Assembly: GCF_001896135.2 (NCBI RefSeq)
Contig: NZ_MPOH02000019.1
Coordinates: 1-37,837 of the forward strand
Reading direction: 5' to 3'
Length of the DNA stretch: 37,837 nt
Source: Streptomyces phaeoluteigriseus
GTDB taxonomy: Bacteria > Actinomycetota > Actinomycetes > Streptomycetales > Streptomycetaceae
In this document: piece by piece, positions 24,441-33,163 of the stretch
Position numbering within the stretch: the stretch's first letter is position 1
Layout of the letters: the number at the start of each line of letters is the position of its first letter
Position numbers and translations under genes: made by a program
Notes under the pieces: model-generated
Seen by the model: the letters and a program-made list of their open reading frames with translations, nothing else
Database searches by the model: none
Told to the model about the DNA's origin: nothing

Positions 24441-25232
24441 ATGGCGGAGGAGCGGGTTCGCTACGAGTCCCACGGTGGTGTGGCTCAAATCGTCCTAGCG
24501 AGGCCGGCCCGGGCAAACGCAGTGGATCTACCCACCGTACAAGCATTTGCTGTCGCGGTCGATAAAGCGTTTGCTGCGGACATTCGAGCAGTCATCGTCA
24601 GAGGCGAGGGCGAAAGGTTTTGCGCTGGGGGAGACCTGAAGGCAATGGCAGACGCTGTCGATCGGCCAGCGTACCTTGAGGAACTGGCTAATGCCTTCGA
24701 CCGCGCCCTGCAGAAGCTGGCCACGCTCCCCAAGCCGGTCATTGCCGCGGTCCAAGGATCAGTGGCGGGGGCCGGAATCGCTGTCATGCTCAGCTGTGAC
24801 CTGGTAGTTTCGGCCGCATCGACTAGGTTCCTAACCGCTTACTCTACAGTTGGGCTTACCCCAGACTGTGGAATTTCCTTTCTTCTCCCTCGCGCGATCG
24901 GCCTGCCCCGCGCGCTGGAACTTGCTCTGACGGGGCGGACCCTGAGTGGCGAGGAAGCTAAGCAGTGGGGCCTGGTCAATGAGGTTGTAGAAGATGAGCT
25001 ATTAGAGGCACGTGCTCAAGAACTTGGGAATCAGCTCGCAGCCGGGCCCACTTGGGCCCTAGGGCAGGCCAAGCAACTCATGCGGGACTGGCAAGCGTCG
25101 CGGGAGCAAATGGGCCGGAAGGAGGCCCTTACGATCGCGGACGCGGTCACGCGCGCGGATGCCAAGGTAATCCAATCCTTCGCTACCAGTAAGACCTTGG
25201 AGGGACGGCCGGACCACGATGCCCTTGTATAG
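24441..25232 (+). CDS. Enoyl-CoA hydratase/isomerase (crotonase) family protein
   Basis: The 263-aa protein has crotonase landmarks: LARPARANAVDLPTVQAF near the N-terminus, the oxyanion-hole segments FCAGGDLKAM (about 60-69) and GSVAGAGIAVMLSCDLVV (106-123), and GLTPDCGISFLLPRAIG (138-154) where Asp142 sits at the position of a catalytic acid. It would act on an acyl-CoA thioester; hydration, isomerisation or hydrolysis cannot be told apart here. A TTA codon occurs in DELLEA. It is immediately downstream of the 93-aa gene (stop TAG then ATG). With the amide-forming-type first gene this suggests a small tailoring operon. Confidence 0.9.
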   Translation: MAEERVRYESHGGVAQIVLARPARANAVDLPTVQAFAVAVDKAFAADIRAVIVRGEGERFCAGGDLKAMADAVDRPAYLEELANAFDRALQKLATLPKPVIAAVQGSVAGAGIAVMLSCDLVVSAASTRFLTAYSTVGLTPDCGISFLLPRAIGLPRALELALTGRTLSGEEAKQWGLVNEVVEDELLEARAQELGNQLAAGPTWALGQAKQLMRDWQASREQMGRKEALTIADAVTRADAKVIQSFATSKTLEGRPDHDALV

Positions 25233-25515
25233 GAACCAGTAGCTTATGTCATGAGGAATATCCTCTATTTTGGTTAGCTGGCATCCAGTATCCGAATCTT
25301 GGACGTTCGCGCTGGTGAGACCTCTTGTCCAGATCCAACCAGCGGCCCCGACAACCCTCTTTTCTGCTCCTTCGTTCCTATCTGCACCTTGATTGGTGGT
25401 GGGTGGTGGGCAGAACACCGAGCACGGAGGATCGGGAAGTGAAGTCGGGGCCGGCTTGTGTCTGTCGCGCGTCGGGCGGCGGCGCACCAGCGAGACGAGA
25501 AGCGCCGGAACAATA

Positions 25516-26398
25516 AGCGTTTTCAGCGTTGCTTCTCCAGGGTGAGGACGGCTTTGGTGGTGACGCTCATGCGGTTGGGGCTGATGCGGGATCTGCGGAA
25601 GATCTGCCAGGACTTCAGCTGTGCCATGCCTCGTTCGACAGGTGCCCGGGCCGTTGACAGGGCCCGGTTCTCGGTCCGCTCGGGGAGGGTGGGTTCACCG
25701 TTGGGCGGGCGGCGCTTGGCGGTGGTGACCCAGTCGCCCGCATCGTTGTAGGCCGTATCGGCGAGGATCGGGACGCCCTGGCGCGCTCAGATCCGGAGGA
25801 TCTTGTGGATGCGGGCGGCTGTCAGATCGTGGGAGCGGCCCGGCAATGCCGGCGACAGCCACAGAATCTCACCGGCCGGGTCCGTGACGACCTGCACGTT
25901 CACCCCGTGCCGCTTGTGTTTCGAGGAGTAGTCGGCCCTGCCGTCGCCGACGCGGTCGCACTCTGCGGGCGTGCCGTCCAGGAGGACGAAGCCCGGGTCG
26001 TGCGCGCGCAGCGTCTTCAGCAGGCCCGGCGCCTGCTCGGCGAGCAGACCGGTGACCGCGGTGACGTAGGCGTGGGCGGTGCCGACGGATATCCCGAAGG
26101 CTCTGGCGATACGGGCGAGGGTGTCATGGCGACGCAGGTACACGAGTTCGACCAGCGCACGGCGGTGCGGCGGGAGTTTGCACCGCCGGTCACCCTCACG
26201 GGTGACGATGAGCATCGTGACCCAACCGACCAAGGCGTGGGGCAGGTCGAGTGCGGCAGGATACGGAACCAACAGGGCTCCTGTACTGACGAGTTGAGAC
26301 GTCGAACACCTCCCTCAACGACACGGGAGACCTGTCCGTTGCCCACCCCAACCTCACACCACCCCCGTCACCCGATCAGTAGCCGCACTGAAAACGCT
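25516..26398 (-). mobile_element. IS5-family insertion sequence, inactivated copy
   Basis: The ends share AGCGTTTTCAG: 25516-25526 and its complement CTGAAAACGCT at 26388-26398. It is the same kind of element as the one at 34855-35727 and the fragment at 22647-22805. No equal target duplication is visible. The left 280 bp before it (25233-25515) holds no supported gene. Confidence 0.78.
25523..26272 (-). pseudogene. IS5-family DDE transposase with internal TGA
   Basis: From 26272 the frame reads VPYPAALDLPHALVGWVTML, a helix-turn-helix (RIARAFGISVGTAHAYVTAV), first Asp in FVLLDGTPAECDR, and LPGRSHDLTAARIHKILRI, then TGA at 25787-25789. The same frame continues as ARQGVPILADTAYNDAGDW (second Asp) and APVERGMAQLKSWQ (Glu) to LEKQR-stop at 25523. 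The stop is one substitution away from the Cys codon expected in RIC. The other 250 codons are open, so the copy died recently. Confidence 0.85.
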
Positions 26399-27229
26399 CA
26401 GTAACCCCTCGCCTCTGCCAGGGGAATCGCCGGGGTGAGCGCAAAAGAGGCCATGGGATGACGCCCTGACCGTTCGGTCCGTCACCTGTTGCTCAATATC
26501 GTTGGTGGTGATGTTGGACTGTCGTCTCGCCTGGGGGCGGACTGGGTGGGTCACGAAGACGGCATAGTTTTTCGGCGGGTTTGCCGGTAGAGGCCTGACC
26601 TTCTACTGGCTAAGCAGAGCGAGTACGTACACATCGACGCCCTGTTCGACGAAGCCCGGAAAACCGTCATCGACTGAGCTTCTTCAGCGACCTCCCCAGA
26701 GGGCGATTGGCCCGCCGGGGTTGACTGCTGTCTGATCTGCAGTAGCACCGAGGCCAACGGGCGCAGCCGTCACTCGATCGGTGGCCACTTGAAAAGACGC
26801 ACTGGGACCCGATCGAGTCCCAGTTGAGCCACCTGATGCGGGTGGGCCATCCCCGTACGTGAGCGCGCCATCTCCCGGAGGACATGGCCCACATTTCGCC
26901 CTACCTGATCGAACACATGCAGCGGTTCGGCGAGTACTCCACTCACGAGCTCGGCATCGAGCCGGACGCATGTAAGACGAAGCTCGACGTCGACTTCACC
27001 CCGCTGCGCGAGCAGGAACCGAGCGTGACTGTTTCGGCACGGTCGCCTGAGACTGACTGCCACGGGGCATGACGGAGACAGCTCGGTTCGCAGAGGACAA
27101 GTCGTGAACGACCTACGGCGGCGCTCGGATGAGTCGATGCCTTCGCCGAACATGCCAGCTACTACCCCGCGACCCCGCCACTTATCGGGCAAAGCGCTGC
27201 TATGGAACTTCGGTGATCTATTCCAACTG
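26399..27229. other. Spacer with transposon debris
   Basis: No intact gene. Besides the Tn3-like piece at 26866-27072, a short frame near 26605-26677 ends in YVHIDALFDEARKTVID-stop and may be another remnant. I see no other feature. Confidence 0.35.
26866..27072 (+). pseudogene. Tn3-family transposase C-terminal remnant
   Basis: The frame encodes LPEDMAHISPYLIEHMQRFG, EYSTHELGIEP and LDVDFTPLREQ before a stop at 27070-27072. The layout (E-D-x-A-x-x-S-P-Y ... H-x-x-R-F-G-x-Y) is that of the extreme C-terminus of Tn3 transposases of actinomycetes. A stop lies just upstream in frame, so it is a decayed end piece. Confidence 0.5.
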
Positions 27230-27262
27230 GTTCCTTACGGGTTCTAAAAGAGTTCTTAACAG
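27230..27262 (+). promoter_or_regulatory. Three 11-bp GTTC direct repeats, likely operator of the cluster's OmpR-type regulator
   Basis: GTTCCTTACGG (27230-27240), GTTCTAAAAGA (27241-27251) and GTTCTTAACAG (27252-27262) are tandem with exact 11-bp phasing. OmpR/PhoB-family regulators bind direct repeats at 11-bp steps, and streptomycete PhoP boxes also begin with GTTC. The repeats lie 85-117 nt before the lipoprotein start, and a weak -10 (TATGGT, 27272-27277) would put its -35 on the third repeat, as for an activator. Binding by the regulator at 32456 is inferred. Confidence 0.55.
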
Positions 27263-27346
27263 TGCTTCTCCTATGGTCGTCATCGCAGCGCCGCCGACCC
27301 TGGCAGGGCTACGGAAAAGCCGATCTGATGAAGCATGGGGATACGT

Positions 27347-27955
27347 ATGCGTTCTCGATACTCGGGCCATCTGATGCTGGCCGCTGCTGCGGTCTGCGTG
27401 ATGACAGTGACCGTCACCGGATGCAGCGGAGGCGGCGGAAGCGAGGCGAAGGTCGCCTCAGCTGAGAAGGGCAGCAGCTCTGCGGGTGCAGTGAAGAAGG
27501 ACGAGCCGGATTCCGAGGTGGTCCGCTATGTGGAGCGCCAGCGCAAATATGCCGCCTGCCTGCGGAAGGAAGGCCTTGATGTCCCGGACCCTGATGCCCG
27601 AGGGAAGATCGACGACGAGGCATTTGAGGCCATAAAGGCGGATATCGGCTCCTCCGTGAGCGCCCTCAATAAGTGCGATCACCTCCAGTCGCCTGTGCCT
27701 GACTATTTGGCTGAGGAGATGACGCCGACGAGGGCGCCTGAGGAAATCACACAGGACAAGAATTTTGCTGATTGCATGCAGGAGAACGGAGTTCCGGAGT
27801 ATCCGGACCCCGAGTTCGATGCGAAGAGCTGGCCGAAGAAGGGGGCCGGAGCGCCTGTGAATGAGACGACCGCTTCATACAAGCGGGCTTTCCCCCTGTG
27901 CTACGAGAAGACCTACGGCCAGAAGTACGTGCCGGCGGAAGAGGCCGCAGGGTGA
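27347..27955 (+). CDS. Lipoprotein with two Cys-centred repeats, first gene of the export cluster
   Basis: The 202-aa product has a signal peptide with lipobox VTGC (Cys26). After a Gly/Ser/Lys linker it carries two copies of a motif: RKYAACLRKEGLDVPDPD (Cys71, closing Cys110) and NFADCMQENGVPEYPDPE (Cys143, closing Cys185). This family of extracytoplasmic lipoproteins is typically encoded beside HlyD-type adaptors and MacB-like transporters in actinomycetes. I favour ATG 27347 (GGGG 6 nt upstream); ATG 27335 is possible. Its stop overlaps the next start as GTGA. A ligand-binding role at the membrane surface is inferred. Confidence 0.8.
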   Translation: MRSRYSGHLMLAAAAVCVMTVTVTGCSGGGGSEAKVASAEKGSSSAGAVKKDEPDSEVVRYVERQRKYAACLRKEGLDVPDPDARGKIDDEAFEAIKADIGSSVSALNKCDHLQSPVPDYLAEEMTPTRAPEEITQDKNFADCMQENGVPEYPDPEFDAKSWPKKGAGAPVNETTASYKRAFPLCYEKTYGQKYVPAEEAAG

Positions 27956-29306
27956 AAGGGCTACCGGGTAAGGAGCATGTAGAGGATGTGGTCGTCTCTG
28001 GCGGCGGTCGAGCCAGGAGGTTAAGACGGGCTGGGCGAAGGCCTGCTCTGGTCGCCTCTGCGGTTGTGGTGGCGGCCGCTGTTACAGGTGTGGGTGCGTT
28101 GGGTTTGGGGGGTGGGGAGCGGATCCGGCGAGCGGCGGTGTGGTGCGTCCGGGCGGAGTGGTGAAGGTGGTGCGGGGCACGCTGACGGAAGAGACGGCGG
28201 TCAAGGGGGAGCTGGGTTACGGGCCTGAGGTGCCGTTGCCGGTGAAGGCGTCGGGGACGGTGACGTGGTTGCCGCAGCGTGGGGCGTCGGTCAAGCGGGG
28301 CGAGGCGGTGCTGCGGGTGGACGACCGTCCGGTGGCGCTGCTCTACGGGGCGCTGCCGATGTACCGGGACATGAGCGCCACGGCCTCCGACAGCTCCGGT
28401 CAGAGCAGCGCGGACGGTTCTGGCGGCGGGGGTGACCGTTCGGGCGGGGATGGTTCGGGGGATGTCGGACGTGCTCCGGCCGGGACTTCCGGGCAGGCCG
28501 GTGGCGCGGAGACCGCCGGTGAGTCTGTTGCTCGGGGGGCTGAGAGTGGTTTGCCGGCTGGGCTGGTGCGGGGGGCGGATGTGCAGCAGTTTGAGCGGAA
28601 TCTGGCGGCGCTGGGGTACACGGGGTTCACGGTGGACGACATGTTTTCGGTGAAAACGGCGCAGGCGGTGAAGCAGTGGCAGAAGGCTCTGGGCATGCCC
28701 GAGACCGGCATCGTGAAGGCGGGAGATGTGGTCTATGCAGGCGGACCTATACGCGTTGCCCGCACTGGTGTGCAGGTGGGTTCGGAGGTGTCGGCTGAGG
28801 CTGTGAGCTACTCCAGTGCCTCGCGGATGGTGACGGTGGCGGCGTCGGCCGCGGACATGGCGTGGGCGCAGCGGGGCAATCAGGTCACGGTAGAGCTGCC
28901 CGGCGGCGTTACGGCCCGGGGGAAGGTGTCGAGTGTGGGCGCGGACGCGTCCCCAGCCGGGGACAGCGGTGGGTCCGGTGGCGGCGAAGGCGGGGGTGCG
29001 GAGGGTGCCACGGTGCCGGTGGTGATCATTTTTGCTGATCAGAAGGGTCTGGGGCGGTTGGAGAGCGGGCCTGTGACGGTCCGCTATGTGGGCCGGGAGC
29101 AGAAGGATGTGCTGACGGTTCCGGTGGTGGCGCTGGTCGCTTTGGCGGAGGGCGGCTACGGACTGGAGCCCGCCGATAAGAAGAGCACCGGCGGTCAGAG
29201 TGCTAGGGGCTACGTCGCGGTGACGACGGGCCTGGTGGCGGATGGCAGGGCCGAGGTCAGTGGTCCGGGTGTGCGTGAGGGCATGACGGTGAGGATCCCG
29301 AAGTGA
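27952..29306 (+). pseudogene. HlyD/peptidoglycan-binding adaptor of an ABC exporter, frameshift near the N-terminus
   Basis: GTG 27952 opens a short frame with a basic start and a membrane helix, ALVASAVVVAAAVTGVGALG. The frame must then shift at the six-G run 28107-28112 (one base missing) to reach the main frame, VVRPGGVVKVVRGTLTEETA. There follow a lipoyl/barrel-like part (VTWLPQRGASVKRGEAVLRV), a Gly/Ser linker, a peptidoglycan-binding-like helix bundle (VQQFERNLAALGYTGFTVDD, AVKQWQKALGM), a second barrel, and MTVRIPK at the end. It should bridge lipoprotein and permease across the wall side. The stop overlaps the ATPase start (GTGA). A TTA codon sits in RRLRR. If the shift is an error, this is an intact 451-residue protein. 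Confidence 0.75.
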
Positions 29307-30022
29307 AACCGGTCGTCGTGTTCGAGAACGTGTCGAAGACCTATCCCGGCGGGGTCGCCGCGGTCAGGGACGTGGACCTGGCCATCGGCGCTGGGGAACT
29401 GGTGGCGGTGGTGGGCCCGTCGGGGTCGGGGAAGTCGACCATGCTGCACCTGATGGGAACCCTCGACCGGCCCTCGCAAGGCGGCCGGCTGGTGATCGAC
29501 GGGTATGAGGTGTCCGGTCTGTCGGACCGGGAGATATCGGCGCTGCGGGCGCAGCGGATCGGTTTCGTCTTCCAGCAGTTCCACCTGTCGGTCGGGGTGG
29601 CGGTGCTGGACACGGTCGCCGACGGACTGGTCTACGCGGGTACGCCTCTGCGGCAACGCCGCGTCCTGGCAGAGGCCGCCCTTGACCGGGTGGGGCTGAG
29701 TCACCGCCTCCGGCATCTTCCCCACGAACTGTCGGGCGGTGAACGGCAGCGGGTGGCGGTGGCCCGGGCGGTGATCGGTGAGCCGGCTCTGCTGCTGGCC
29801 GATGAGCCGACCGGCAACCTGGATTCGGCCTCCGGCCAGGCGGTGCTAGGGCTGCTGCGGGAGCTGCACACGGTCGGCACCACCGTGGTGGTCATCACCC
29901 ACGACCGGGAGATGGCCCAAGCACTCGACCGGCAAGTAGAAATGCGAGACGGCCAGATCGTCTCCGACACCGGTCCCTCCGATGCCGGCAGCCAGTCCCT
30001 AGCGATGAGGACAGTCCTGTGA
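29303..30022 (+). CDS. MacB/LolD-type ABC transporter ATP-binding protein
   Basis: The 239-aa ATPase has Walker A GPSGSGKST (38-46), Q-loop in FVFQQFHL, signature LSGGERQRVAVAR (from 143), Walker B LLLADEPT (163-170) and the H-loop in VVVITHDREMA. Its layout is that of the MacB/LolD/FtsE group, which powers a mechanical four-helix permease instead of a transport channel. GTG 29303 overlaps the adaptor stop and its own stop overlaps the permease start, both as GTGA. Confidence 0.95.
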   Translation: MKPVVVFENVSKTYPGGVAAVRDVDLAIGAGELVAVVGPSGSGKSTMLHLMGTLDRPSQGGRLVIDGYEVSGLSDREISALRAQRIGFVFQQFHLSVGVAVLDTVADGLVYAGTPLRQRRVLAEAALDRVGLSHRLRHLPHELSGGERQRVAVARAVIGEPALLLADEPTGNLDSASGQAVLGLLRELHTVGTTVVVITHDREMAQALDRQVEMRDGQIVSDTGPSDAGSQSLAMRTVL

Positions 30023-31218
30023 GCCGCCGACGACTCAGACCGGCCCGTCTGCGCCCGGTGGACATGGTCCGGCTGGGCGGGACGGGGCTGCGTACCCGGC
30101 CGCTGCGGGTGTTCCTCTCGGCACTCGGGATCGCGATCGGGGTGGCGGCGATGATTGCGGTGGTGGGGATCTCCTCCTCCGGTCAGGCCGAGGTCGACCG
30201 CCGCCTGGACAAATTGGGCACCAACCTGCTGCGTGCTGCGCCGACGGAACGGCAGGACGGCACCCGCGCCCAGCTGCCCGAAATGGCGGTGGCCATGGTC
30301 CGCAGGATCGGCCCCGTCATCAGCGCCGAGCAGACGGGTCTCATCGAGGAGGCGAAGATCTACCGCAACGAGCACATTCCCAGCGGGCGGACCGGCAGCA
30401 TCGACGTGACCGCCACCGGCCGCAGCCTGCTGCCCGTCATCGGCGGCCGTCTGCAGTCCGGGGCCTGGCTGACCCCGGCCACCGAAAAGTTCCCCGGCGT
30501 GGTCCTCGGCGCGAGTGCGGCGCAACGCCTCGGCGTCCATACTCCGGGGACCCGGCTCAAGATCGGCCAGAGCTGGTTCTCCTTGGCCGGGGTGCTGTCT
30601 CCGGTGCCGTTGGCGCCGGAGATCGACAGTACGGCGCTGGTGGGCTGGCCCGCTGCTCGCACTCATCTCCGTTTCGACGGGCATCCCACCACCGTCTACC
30701 TGCGCGCCGAGGACCGGCAGGTGACGGCCGTGCGTGACGTGCTTGCTGCCACCGTGAGTCCCGGACACGCCGGTGACGTCGCCGTCTCGCGCCCCTCCGA
30801 CGCCCTCGCGGCCCGCGAGGCCACCCGGTCCACCCTCACCGGGCTGCTGCTCGGCCTCGGCGGTGTGGCTCTACTCGTCGGCGGCGTCGGGGTCGGCAAC
30901 ACCATGGTCATCTCCGTCCTGGAACGCCGCGGCGAGATCGGCCTGCGCCGCGCGCTCGGTGCTACCAGCGGCCACATCCGGGGTCAGTTCCTCACCGAAG
31001 CCCTCCTGCTCTCAATGCTGGGCGGGCTGGGCGGCACCGTGCTGGGCACCGCCATCACTGCAGGCTTCGCCGCCTTCCGCCACTGGCCGACGAAGGTTCC
31101 CTTGTGGGCTGCTGGCGCCGGGGTCACCGCCACCCTCCTGATTGGAGCCCTCGCCGGCCTGTTTCCAGCCATCCGGGCTGGTCGCATGCCCCCGGCCCAG
31201 GCCCTCTCTGGCCCCTGA
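30019..31218 (+). CDS. MacB/FtsX-type ABC transporter permease
   Basis: The 399-aa protein has a MacB-like topology: an N-terminal membrane helix (RPLRVFLSALGIAIGVAAMI), a long extracytoplasmic MacB_PCD-type domain (about 45-270, with QAEVDRRLDKLGTNLL and RSLLPVIGGRLQSG), then the FtsX helices LLLGLGGVALLVGGVGVGNT, the coupling segment ERRGEIGLRRALGATSGHIR, LLSMLGGLGGTVLGTAI, and LLIGALAGLFPAIRAGRM. With the upstream ATPase it forms the exporter. It is intact. Confidence 0.93.
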   Translation: MSRRRLRPARLRPVDMVRLGGTGLRTRPLRVFLSALGIAIGVAAMIAVVGISSSGQAEVDRRLDKLGTNLLRAAPTERQDGTRAQLPEMAVAMVRRIGPVISAEQTGLIEEAKIYRNEHIPSGRTGSIDVTATGRSLLPVIGGRLQSGAWLTPATEKFPGVVLGASAAQRLGVHTPGTRLKIGQSWFSLAGVLSPVPLAPEIDSTALVGWPAARTHLRFDGHPTTVYLRAEDRQVTAVRDVLAATVSPGHAGDVAVSRPSDALAAREATRSTLTGLLLGLGGVALLVGGVGVGNTMVISVLERRGEIGLRRALGATSGHIRGQFLTEALLLSMLGGLGGTVLGTAITAGFAAFRHWPTKVPLWAAGAGVTATLLIGALAGLFPAIRAGRMPPAQALSGP

Positions 31219-31381
31219 ACTCTGGGCACGCCAAGGCCCGGGCCGCAGACCAGCAGCATGTCTGCGGCCCGGGCCGAGCCGGCCCGACAGGCGACAGCCA
31301 GCCTGATGCCTTCCCCTTCATGCCCGAACCGCGACAGCACCTCGCCCGTCCTCGGTGCCCGAGAAGCAGCACAGGAACACC

Positions 31382-32278
31382 ATGATGAACGACTTGTATG
31401 GACACACGCCCGCCACCGGCGACCTGGAAACTGTTGTCCCGCTACCGGGGCACCGGCGTGCCGGGCAGCACCGCCGCCGGGCACGCAGACGGCTCCGGTT
31501 GTTAGGCACGGCAGCGGTGTGCGCGGCCGTCGGCACAGGCGTCGCCGCAGTCTTCCTCGGGACCGGTGGAGCAGGCCCGCCGCCCGCCGCCCCGGAGAAG
31601 ACCCAAGCCCTCCCATCGGTCAGCCTTCCTTCTCCCGTGAAGCGGACGGTGCCGCCGTCCATAAGCGCCTCACCCTCAACCCAGGCTCCGCAGCACAGGC
31701 GGCTGGTGGAGCAGCCCGCGAAAGGACGGGGGGCCTTCACCGCCGCCCAGGCGACTCGGGCGGCGGTCGGCCACGGCACGGTGCGCCGCTACACCGTGCA
31801 GGTGGAAGACGGCATCGGGATCGATCCTGACCAGGCTGCCGGCCTGGTCCACCAGATCCTGGCTGACGAGCGGGGCTGGACACGGAATGGCCACAATGGC
31901 TTCCGGCTGGTGGCCTCGGGCCCCTACGACTTCACCGTGAAGATCGCCTCACCGGCCACGGTGGACCGGATCTGCGGCGCCGTCGGCCTGAACACGCACA
32001 GCGAGTTGAACTGCAACGTCGGCGCGCAGGTGATGGTCAACTCCACCCGATGGAACACCGGCTCCCCGCAGTTCACCGGCCCGCTGGACGACTACCGGGC
32101 CCTGATCATCAACCACGAGGTAGGTCACCGCATCGGCCACGGTCATGAAGGCTGCACCGGCCCCGGCAGACCGGCGCCGGTGATGATGCAGCAGATCAAA
32201 GGCCTCCACGGCTGCCTGGCCAACGCCTGGCCCCACACCACCGGCGGGACCTACCTCAGCGGACCTTCGGTCCCCTGA
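31382..32278 (+). CDS. DUF3152 family membrane-anchored protein with an HExxH motif
   Basis: The 298-aa product (ATG 31382, AGGA upstream) has a basic N-terminus, one membrane helix (LLGTAAVCAAVGTGVAAVFL, 40-59), a Pro-rich linker and a DUF3152 domain from about 118. Within it, ALIINHEVGHRIGHGHEGC (HEVGH at 245-249 with GHGH after) matches a zinc-metallopeptidase signature, and RYTVQVEDGIGI, VNSTRW and PVMMQQIKGLHGC are family hallmarks. It should sit on the outer face of the membrane; its substrate is unknown. It lies between the exporter and two-component genes on the same strand. Confidence 0.87.
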   Translation: MMNDLYGHTPATGDLETVVPLPGHRRAGQHRRRARRRLRLLGTAAVCAAVGTGVAAVFLGTGGAGPPPAAPEKTQALPSVSLPSPVKRTVPPSISASPSTQAPQHRRLVEQPAKGRGAFTAAQATRAAVGHGTVRRYTVQVEDGIGIDPDQAAGLVHQILADERGWTRNGHNGFRLVASGPYDFTVKIASPATVDRICGAVGLNTHSELNCNVGAQVMVNSTRWNTGSPQFTGPLDDYRALIINHEVGHRIGHGHEGCTGPGRPAPVMMQQIKGLHGCLANAWPHTTGGTYLSGPSVP

Positions 32279-32455
32279 AGAACCGGGGCGGCCCCCGTCG
32301 GCGGACTCGAACTCGCCTCGTGCGCGGACCGCTCGCTCCACACCGTGCACGAGGCCTGCCAGATGTGCCGGATCCGGCACCCCTCTGCCATCGCTTCATC
32401 TATGAATTCACGCATATGTTGCGTACCAGTACGAGAAAGAAGGGAGGGTCAGGCG

Positions 32456-33163
32456 GTGAGTGCACGGATTCTGGTGGCTGAGGACGATGGGATGCAGGCC
32501 CGTCTCATAAGCGTCTACCTCGAGCGGGAAGGCCACACGGTACAGACCGTGCATGACGGCCGCACGGCGCTCGAGCGGGCACGGACCGGATGGCCCGATC
32601 TGGTCGTGCTGGATGTGATGATGCCTGAGGTCAGCGGCCTGGATGTGTGCCGCATCCTGCGCGCAGAAAGTTCCCGCGTCCCGGTCCTGATACTGACCGC
32701 CCAGAGCACCGAGACCGACCTGCTTCTCGGCCTGGACCTCGGCGCGGACGACTACCTCACCAAGCCCTACAGCCCCCGCGAACTCACCGCCCGCGTCCGG
32801 GCCCTGCTGCGCCGCACCCGGGAACCCGCTGCCGCCCGGCCCACCGTGCTGGCGGTGGGAGACTTGCACATCGACACCGCCCGCTTCCAAGTCAGGATCG
32901 CCGGATCGCCGGTCGCGCTGACCGCGAAGGAGTTCGGAATTCTGGCGGTGCTGGCCGCAGAGCCGGGTCGGGTGTTCACTCGCCCTGAGATCATTGACAA
33001 GGTGTTCGACTTAGGCCGGGATATCGCATTTCGCACCGTCGACGTACACGTGATGAACCTGCGCCGTAAACTCCAGCAGGCACCCGCCGCCCAGGGCTGC
33101 GTGGTGGAAACCGTCTACGGGCGGGGCTACCGCCTCATCGAACCATGCGGGAGTGAGCGGTGA
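32456..33163 (+). CDS. OmpR/PhoB-family response regulator
   Basis: GTG 32456, preceded by GGGAGGG, gives 235 residues. The receiver has acidic residues AEDD (8-11), the phosphate acceptor Asp53 in VVLDVMMPEVSG, Thr81 and Lys103 in LTKPYSP. The C-terminal winged helix has LTAKEFGILAVLAAEPGRVF and VDVHVMNLRRKLQQ, ending YGRGYRLIEP. Its stop overlaps the kinase start (GTGA), so the two form a pair. The likely target is the repeat array before the lipoprotein gene. Confidence 0.95.
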   Translation: MSARILVAEDDGMQARLISVYLEREGHTVQTVHDGRTALERARTGWPDLVVLDVMMPEVSGLDVCRILRAESSRVPVLILTAQSTETDLLLGLDLGADDYLTKPYSPRELTARVRALLRRTREPAAARPTVLAVGDLHIDTARFQVRIAGSPVALTAKEFGILAVLAAEPGRVFTRPEIIDKVFDLGRDIAFRTVDVHVMNLRRKLQQAPAAQGCVVETVYGRGYRLIEPCGSER

